Assembly: GCA_947484105.1 (NCBI GenBank)
Contig: CANKON010000022.1
Coordinates: forward strand, 1-11,155
Origin: Methylococcaceae bacterium
GTDB lineage: Bacteria > Pseudomonadota > Gammaproteobacteria > Methylococcales > Methylomonadaceae
Length of the DNA stretch: 11,155 bases
Reading direction: 5' to 3'
The notes below the pieces were generated by a model. It saw only the letters and a program-made list of their open reading frames with translations, had not been told where the DNA came from and did no database searches. The position numbers and the translations under genes are program-made. Of the stretch, positions 7,106-11,155 are shown one piece after another (the stretch's first letter is position 1; every line of letters starts with the position of its first letter).

Positions 7106-9288
7106 GTCTTAACGGTGGTTAATTCTGCGTAAGCGGTCATTAACCATCGTGATTCGCTCCGAAATTTAATCAACACACGTTCTTTCGTGCCATCACCTTC
7201 GATATTTAAAATCGTGCCGCTACCAAATGTTTCATGATGCACACGCTGTCCTTTTTTGTATTTACTGTCTGATTCTATTTCGAGTAATTTTTTTGTAGAA
7301 AAAATCGGTGTTTTAGTCGCTGTAATTGGAAACGAAACCTCACGTTTCGGGCGCACTTCATCTAACAATTCTTTTGGCAATTCACTTAAAAAACGTGATT
7401 TTCGTGAAAATGTTTCACGCCCATACAAAAAACGCTTTTCAGTATGCGTAATATGCAATTTTTTCATCGCACGAGTAATGCCGACGTAACATAAACGACG
7501 TTCTTCTTCTAACTTTTTAGGATGATTCACCGATTGTTGAGAAGGAAATAAATCTTCTTCAACCCCAACTAAAAATACTAACGGAAATTCCAAACCTTTT
7601 GCCGTGTGTAACGTCATAAGTTGAACACAATCATCGAATTCTTCGCCTTGAGATTCACCCGATTCCAAAGAGGCGCGACTTAAAAATGCGGATAATTCTG
7701 ACGAGGTTTCTTCTTCCTCAATGCTAGGTTTAAATGCTTCAGCGGCATTCACCAATTCTTTTAAGTTTTCAACTTTATCCGCACTTTTCTCGATTTTATC
7801 TTGTGAATAAAACGCCATCAAACCGCTTTGCTCAATCACAAATTGCACTTTTTCACTTAACGAAAACCCGATTGTTTCACTCTCAAATTTCGTCATCAAC
7901 GCCAAAAAATTTAAAAAAGAATTTGCTACACGATTTGAAATTCCTTGTGCGTTTTGTACCAAATTTGCCGCCATTAAAAGTGAAACGTTTTGTGCCGTTG
8001 CAAATTGACGTAATTCATCCATTGATTTCGCCCCAATACCCCGTGTTGGCGTGTTGATAATTCGCTCAAATGAAACATTGTCATCGCGATTTTCAAGCAA
8101 ACGCAAATACGCCAACGCATTTTTAATTTCGGCACGGTCAAAAAAGCGCAAACCGCCATAAACACGATATGGCGTTTTAGACAACATCAATTTCTCTTCA
8201 AATTGGCGAGATTGTGCGTTTGAACGGTATAAAATCGCCACGTCAGCGCGTTTATTGCCCGCAGAAACCCAATTTTGAATTCGCTCAACAACATAATTCG
8301 CTTCATCAACTTCGTTGTAAGCGGCATAAATCGTAATTTTTTCGCCGTCAGCCATTTCCGTCCATAACGATTTTCCCATTCGACTTTGATTATTTTGGAT
8401 AATGGCATTTGCCGCTTTGAGAATCGAACCTGTTGAACGGTAATTTTGTTCTAATTTTATGACTTGATGTTGTGGATATTCACGTTGAAATTTGTAAATG
8501 TTTTCAATTTTCGCGCCACGCCAACCATAAATGGCTTGATCATCGTCGCCAACGACAAACATATTGTCACGATTTGGACTCAGCAACGTCAGCCACGCAT
8601 ATTGAATAGAGTTTGTATCTTGAAATTCATCGACGTGAATTTGACTAAATCGGTCTTGATAATGAACGCGCAACGATTCGTTATCGCGCAATAATTCATA
8701 AGCCCGCAATAATAATTCTGCAAAATCAACCACGCCAGAACGTTCACATTGCGTTTCATATTGACGATAAATATAAAGGAGTCGGAGCGCATTTTTATCA
8801 GGTGTTTCGACAATATCTTTACTTCGCAAACCTGCATCTTTTTGTTCATTGATGAACCATTGAATTTCTTTTGCTGGTAATTCTTTTTCGTCAATTTTCA
8901 AATCCACTAACAATCGTTTAATTAGGCGTTGTTGGTCGTTTGAATCCAAAACTTGAAACGCTTTTGGCAAACGAGCGTGTTCTGCATGACGACGCAATAA
9001 ACGGTGTGCAATGCCATGAAATGTACCAATCCACATGCCAGACGTGCTGTTTTCTAATAACGTTTCAACTCGCCCCCGCATTTCATTTGCCGCTTTATTT
9101 GTGAATGTGACGGCTAAAATACTTTGTGGCGAAACAGCATTGACTTGAATTTGCCACACAATTCGATGAACTAGAACACGGGTTTTACCGCTGCCAGCTC
9201 CCGCTAAAATTAGCATGGCTTGTGAAGGTGCGGTAACTGCTGCACGTTGAGCGTCATTAAGTGGCGCGATAATTGAGGTTATATCCAT
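7102..9288 (-). CDS. uvrD: DNA helicase II (UvrD)
   Basis: UvrD is a superfamily 1A 3'-5' helicase acting in nucleotide excision repair and methyl-directed mismatch repair. The 728-residue protein (E. coli UvrD 720) aligns along its length. Visible are a Q-motif region (LNDAQRAAV, 10-18), Walker A GAGSGKT (30-36), VDEFQDT (219-225), [12 protein letters not shown] (247-258), QNYRST (281-286), [11 protein letters not shown] and [13 protein letters not shown] in the second half, and a C-terminal Tudor-like segment beginning [16 protein letters not shown] that binds RNA polymerase in UvrD and PcrA. That C-terminal domain and the length favour UvrD over Rep. The ATG at 9286-9288 aligns with the E. 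coli start; no clear ribosome binding site is seen. No LexA-type operator with correct spacing is visible upstream, unlike E. coli uvrD. Convergent with sdhA. Confidence 0.96.
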   Translation of the reverse strand: MDITSIIAPLNDAQRAAVTAPSQAMLILAGAGSGKTRVLVHRIVWQIQVNAVSPQSILAVTFTNKAANEMRGRVETLLENSTSGMWIGTFHGIAHRLLRRHAEHARLPKAFQVLDSNDQQRLIKRLLVDLKIDEKELPAKEIQWFINEQKDAGLRSKDIVETPDKNALRLLYIYRQYETQCERSGVVDFAELLLRAYELLRDNESLRVHYQDRFSQIHVDEFQDTNSIQYAWLTLLSPNRDNMFVVGDDDQAIYGWRGAKIENIYKFQREYPQHQVIKLEQNYRSTGSILKAANAIIQNNQSRMGKSLWTEMADGEKITIYAAYNEVDEANYVVERIQNWVSAGNKRADVAILYRSNAQSRQFEEKLMLSKTPYRVYGGLRFFDRAEIKNALAYLRLLENRDDNVSFERIINTPTRGIGAKSMDELRQFATAQNVSLLMAANLVQNAQGISNRVANSFLNFLALMTKFESETIGFSLSEKVQFVIEQSGLMAFYSQDKIEKSADKVENLKELVNAAEAFKPSIEEEETSSELSAFLSRASLESGESQGEEFDDCVQLMTLHTAKGLEFPLVFLVGVEEDLFPSQQSVNHPKKLEEERRLCYVGITRAMKKLHITHTEKRFLYGRETFSRKSRFLSELPKELLDEVRPKREVSFPITATKTPIFSTKKLLEIESDSKYKKGQRVHHETFGSGTILNIEGDGTKERVLIKFRSESRWLMTAYAELTTVKT

Positions 9289-9295
9289 AATTTTG

Positions 9296-9324
9296 TTTGC
9301 AGATTTTTAGCAGCTGTGTATAGT
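9296..9324 (+). promoter_or_regulatory. Candidate sigma-70 promoter for the small membrane protein gene
   Basis: TTTGCA (9296-9301) and TATAGT (9319-9324, one mismatch to TATAAT) are separated by 17 nt. It points toward the 70-residue gene and begins 8 nt beyond the uvrD start codon. An alternative, TTGTTT (9354-9359) with TATACA (9374-9379), has only a 14-nt spacer and is less likely. Confidence 0.3.
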
Positions 9325-9338
9325 TTGAGAGCAGACAG

Positions 9339-9362
9339 AGTCGATTGCTCGACTTGTTTTTT
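9339..9362 (+). terminator. Attenuator-like hairpin with T-tract in the leader of the small gene
   Basis: A 6-bp perfect stem (AGTCGA at 9339-9344 with TCGACT at 9349-9354) closes a TTGC tetraloop and is followed by TGTTTTTT (9355-9362). It has the form of an intrinsic terminator but lies 32 nt upstream of a well-formed ribosome binding site and ATG. It could attenuate the small gene, end a short upstream transcript, or simply be a leader hairpin. The stem is short, so confidence is limited. Confidence 0.4.
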
Positions 9363-9371
9363 AATAGCAAC

Positions 9372-9377
9372 ATTATA
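9372..9377 (-). promoter_or_regulatory. Candidate -10 element for uvrD
   Basis: On the minus strand a perfect TATAAT lies about 84 nt upstream of the uvrD ATG. The -35 region at 16-18 nt spacing is poor (AGCTCA-like). It overlaps the region just before the ribosome binding site of the divergent small gene, so the two genes would share a compact control region. Confidence 0.27.
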
Positions 9378-9393
9378 CAGAGGAGATTTTAAA

Positions 9394-9606
9394 ATGAGCT
9401 TTGATTATAAACGTTTGGTGAAATTTGAACTGAACATCAACGAACAACAAAAAAAATACCGTTTATACGCGGGCATTGCGGGCTTGGTTGCATCGGTTTT
9501 CCTTGCCAGTATTCCCTTATTGTTAATTGGTTTAGTTTTAACTGCCGAAGGTTACGTCGGCTGGTGTCCACTTTGCTCGGCATTAGATAATAAGTGCAAA
9601 TTCTAA
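9394..9606 (+). CDS. Small DUF2892 (YgaP-like) inner membrane protein
   Basis: This 70-residue protein has a charged N-terminal part (1-23), a hydrophobic stretch that probably forms two close membrane segments (about 24-39 and 40-56, with Pro41 between them), and a cysteine-rich end GWCPLCSALDNKCKF (56-70). The GWCPL sequence after a hydrophobic helix matches the DUF2892 family, whose usual form is GWCPLYSLLG; the domain also occurs as the membrane part of the rhodanese-like protein YgaP. No rhodanese domain is present here. Three cysteines (58, 61, 68) in the tail could bind metal or be redox active, but the function is unknown. The start is firm: AGGAG at 9381-9385 lies 8 nt before the ATG, the best ribosome binding site in the window. 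The gene is monocistronic, closed by a strong terminator. Confidence 0.82.
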   Translation: MSFDYKRLVKFELNINEQQKKYRLYAGIAGLVASVFLASIPLLLIGLVLTAEGYVGWCPLCSALDNKCKF

Positions 9607-9617
9607 TTTCAAAATGC

Positions 9618-9651
9618 AAACGCATTATCTCGACACGGTAATGCGTTTTTT
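9618..9651 (+). terminator. Rho-independent terminator after the small membrane protein gene
   Basis: A 10-bp perfect stem (AAACGCATTA at 9618-9627 with TAATGCGTTT at 9639-9648) encloses an 11-nt loop, and T residues run to 9651. It begins 11 nt after the stop codon and ends 30 nt before the start of the next gene. Confidence 0.88.
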
Positions 9652-9681
9652 CACTTTTCACTGCCCTACTCCACATTTTCT

Positions 9682-10968
9682 GTGACTACCGTTTATCCGA
9701 TTCCTGAAAATCACGCGCAACGCTTTCTGTTGCACAACGAAGTTCATGCACGCTCGACAATCATTCGAGGTTTGCCAGGTCGTGCCAGCCATTTAGCGTT
9801 ATCACGCTCAAATGAAGAAAAAACCTACGAACGCCAACATTTAAGCCAACTTTGTGAACGTTTTGGTGTTCCCGTACCTGCATTAGATGCAGATCATTTC
9901 AGTGCCGCATTTGATTCATTTCAACTTCGCTGGGAACAGCACGGCGAATTCAGCACTTACACGTTTTATGTGCAAGGAGTCGAAGCCGAGCCGTTTTCCG
10001 AACCCGCGTTGAAAAAAGTGCCTGTTGATTGGCTTTCAACTTTGACGGGAAAAATGTTGGTTGCGACACATGCCACGATTTTGCCAGAAAATGAAAATCC
10101 CGATTTAACGGATATTTCGCCCTATTTTGTGAATAATCCCTTGGTTGGTTCAACGGTGACAGGCGGTGCAGCATGTGTTTTTACAGATTTTCGGATTCAT
10201 GTTGATGGTTTTAGTCGCTTTTTGATTGTGAATAATAATTTGCGTGTTGAGCAAGGCGCACGTTTGATGAACCGACTTTTTGAAATCGAAGTTTATCGCG
10301 TATTGGCATTATTAGCGTTTCCAATTGCGCGAAAACTATCACCAGAACTTAAAAAAGCCGATCAGCAGCTTTACACAATTACCGATGCGATGACGAAATC
10401 ATCGGGCAATGACTCGAAATTACTCGATGAATTGACGATGCTAGCGGCTGAAATTGAAAATCACGTTTCGAGTAATCATCTTCGATTTGCAGCGGCGAGT
10501 GCCTATTACAATTTGGTTGAACAACGGCTAATTGATTTACGCGAAGTACGAATTCAAGGGTTTCAAACGATTGGCGAATTTATTAAACGTCGCCTTGAAC
10601 CAGCGGTTAATACTTGTCGCTCGACGGCAAATCGTTTCACGTCGCTTTCTGAGCGCGTGGGGAATACCAGTCAATTATTACGCACTCGCGTTGACATTAT
10701 TATCGAGCGGCAAAATCAAGACTTACTTACGTCGATGAACTTACGCGCCAAAATGCAACTGCGAATGCAGCAAATGGTAGAAGGTATTTCAGTTGTAGCG
10801 ATTACTTATTATGCCGCGAGTTTAATTCGCGCAATGGCTGAAACGCTGCACGCGCTAGGTTTTCACATCAATCCTGAAATCGTCGAAGGCGCGGCGGTTC
10901 CATTTATTTTGATCGGGATTGGTTTAGGTTTTAAACGAATTCACCACATCATTAAAAATATGTCTTAA
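9682..10968 (+). CDS. DUF3422 family membrane protein of unknown function
   Basis: The 428-residue protein matches the DUF3422 family of proteobacterial membrane-anchored proteins, whose role is not established. The family-typical N-terminal motif appears as LLHNEVHARS (16-25), followed by GLPGRASHLAL. The middle has a conserved stretch around QGARLMNRLFEIEVYRVLALLAFP and a helical region (about 290-365) likely to be coiled coil. Two C-terminal membrane segments (about 368-388 and 404-420) end in a basic tail, so most of the protein is probably cytoplasmic. The start is GTG: no ATG, GTG or TTG occurs in frame in the 40 nt upstream, the next Met is far inside, and the family motif begins at residue 16. 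No ribosome binding site is visible and the upstream terminator is only 30 nt away. Confidence 0.85.
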   Translation: MTTVYPIPENHAQRFLLHNEVHARSTIIRGLPGRASHLALSRSNEEKTYERQHLSQLCERFGVPVPALDADHFSAAFDSFQLRWEQHGEFSTYTFYVQGVEAEPFSEPALKKVPVDWLSTLTGKMLVATHATILPENENPDLTDISPYFVNNPLVGSTVTGGAACVFTDFRIHVDGFSRFLIVNNNLRVEQGARLMNRLFEIEVYRVLALLAFPIARKLSPELKKADQQLYTITDAMTKSSGNDSKLLDELTMLAAEIENHVSSNHLRFAAASAYYNLVEQRLIDLREVRIQGFQTIGEFIKRRLEPAVNTCRSTANRFTSLSERVGNTSQLLRTRVDIIIERQNQDLLTSMNLRAKMQLRMQQMVEGISVVAITYYAASLIRAMAETLHALGFHINPEIVEGAAVPFILIGIGLGFKRIHHIIKNMS

Positions 10969-10971
10969 TGG

Positions 10972-10999
10972 TTTAAAACAACCGCTTTGCCCTTATAAT
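10972..10999 (+). promoter_or_regulatory. Candidate sigma-70 promoter upstream of dnaJ
   Basis: A perfect TATAAT (10994-10999) follows TTTAAA (10972-10977, two mismatches to TTGACA) with a 16-nt spacer. Transcription would start near 11006, giving a leader of roughly 37 nt before the dnaJ ATG. I do not see a clear heat-shock sigma-32 promoter (CTTGAA with CCCCAT) in the 74-nt gap. Confidence 0.42.
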
Positions 11000-11042
11000 T
11001 ATGGGGTTCACTCACTTTTATTTTCAATTTTAAATTCAAATA

Positions 11043-11155
11043 ATGGCAACTAAAGAAGATTTTTACAAAATACTTGGGGTCGATCGTAATGCGAGCGACG
11101 CTGAAATTAAAAAAAGTTATCGTAGTTTGGCGATGAAACATCATCCCGACCGAAA
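11043..11155 (+). CDS. dnaJ: Chaperone DnaJ, N-terminal part of the J domain; 3' end outside window
   Basis: DnaJ is the cochaperone that delivers unfolded proteins to DnaK and stimulates its ATPase. Only the first 37 codons are present. They begin [19 protein letters not shown] and contain the J-domain helices I and II with the invariant HPD motif (HHPDR, residues 33-37). The spacing and wording are closest to DnaJ itself; a CbpA-like J protein is less likely but cannot be excluded without the Gly/Phe and zinc regions. No Shine-Dalgarno sequence precedes the ATG. dnaK, the usual upstream neighbour, is not here; the DUF3422 gene lies upstream instead. Confidence 0.87.
   Translation, partial: MATKEDFYKILGVDRNASDAEIKKSYRSLAMKHHPDR

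Noticed and set aside
9316..9393. N-terminal extension of the small membrane protein from a TTG at 9316
   Set aside because: The AGGAG at 9381-9385 with ideal spacing sets the start at ATG 9394, and the extension would run through the leader hairpin and T-tract.
9289..9393. LexA (SOS) operator upstream of uvrD, expected from E. coli
   Set aside because: CTGT at 9314-9317 and the nearby ACAG sequences do not have the CTGT-N8-ACAG spacing.
9437..9676. Minus-strand open frame of 79 codons opposite the small DUF2892 gene
   Set aside because: It crosses a strong + strand terminator, has no ribosome binding site or family resemblance, and the + strand gene explains the region.
1..11155. Mobile elements, CRISPR arrays, toxin-antitoxin or defence genes
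   Set aside because: No transposase, integrase, direct repeat series or defence-type domain was found; nearly all sequence is taken up by recognisable core genes with even codon use.

Overview
The window is a contiguous piece of bacterial chromosome with ordinary housekeeping genes. Gene order and protein sequences point to a low-GC gammaproteobacterium: murB-ddl-ftsQ-ftsA-ftsZ-lpxC is the end of the division and cell-wall (dcw) cluster, and lpxC means an outer membrane with lipid A. FtsA, FtsZ, LpxC and UvrD read very close to the Escherichia coli and Pseudomonas forms. The MurB tail looks like the short (type II) MurB found in several sulfur-oxidising and methane-oxidising gammaproteobacteria. 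That narrower placement (Thiotrichales or Methylococcales-like) is a guess. I see no mobile element, CRISPR array, tRNA or rRNA.

Left part (1-5335, all +): the 3' end of murB runs in frame, without a stop codon, into ddl (D-Ala-D-Ala ligase). Then come ftsQ, ftsA, ftsZ and lpxC. ftsQ starts next to or inside the end of ddl. A clear rho-independent terminator separates ftsZ from lpxC. Together these genes make the peptidoglycan precursor, build the Z-ring with its membrane anchor and its FtsQ link, and carry out the committed step of lipid A synthesis.

Middle part (5336-9288): sdhA, the succinate dehydrogenase flavoprotein, starts 3 nt after lpxC, with no sdhC, sdhD or sdhB beside it. It converges on uvrD, the minus-strand DNA helicase II gene, and the two genes overlap at their stop codons by 4 nt.

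Right part (9289-11155, +): a short divergent intergenic region leads to a 70-residue membrane protein of the DUF2892 (YgaP-like) type, followed by a strong terminator. Next is a DUF3422-family membrane protein with a GTG start and no visible ribosome binding site. Last is the first 37 codons of dnaJ behind a sigma-70-like promoter, cut off by the window edge.

The points most worth a second look are the murB-ddl read-through, the orphan sdhA behind lpxC, and the control signals around the small DUF2892 gene. I did not find a convincing undescribed multi-gene system.
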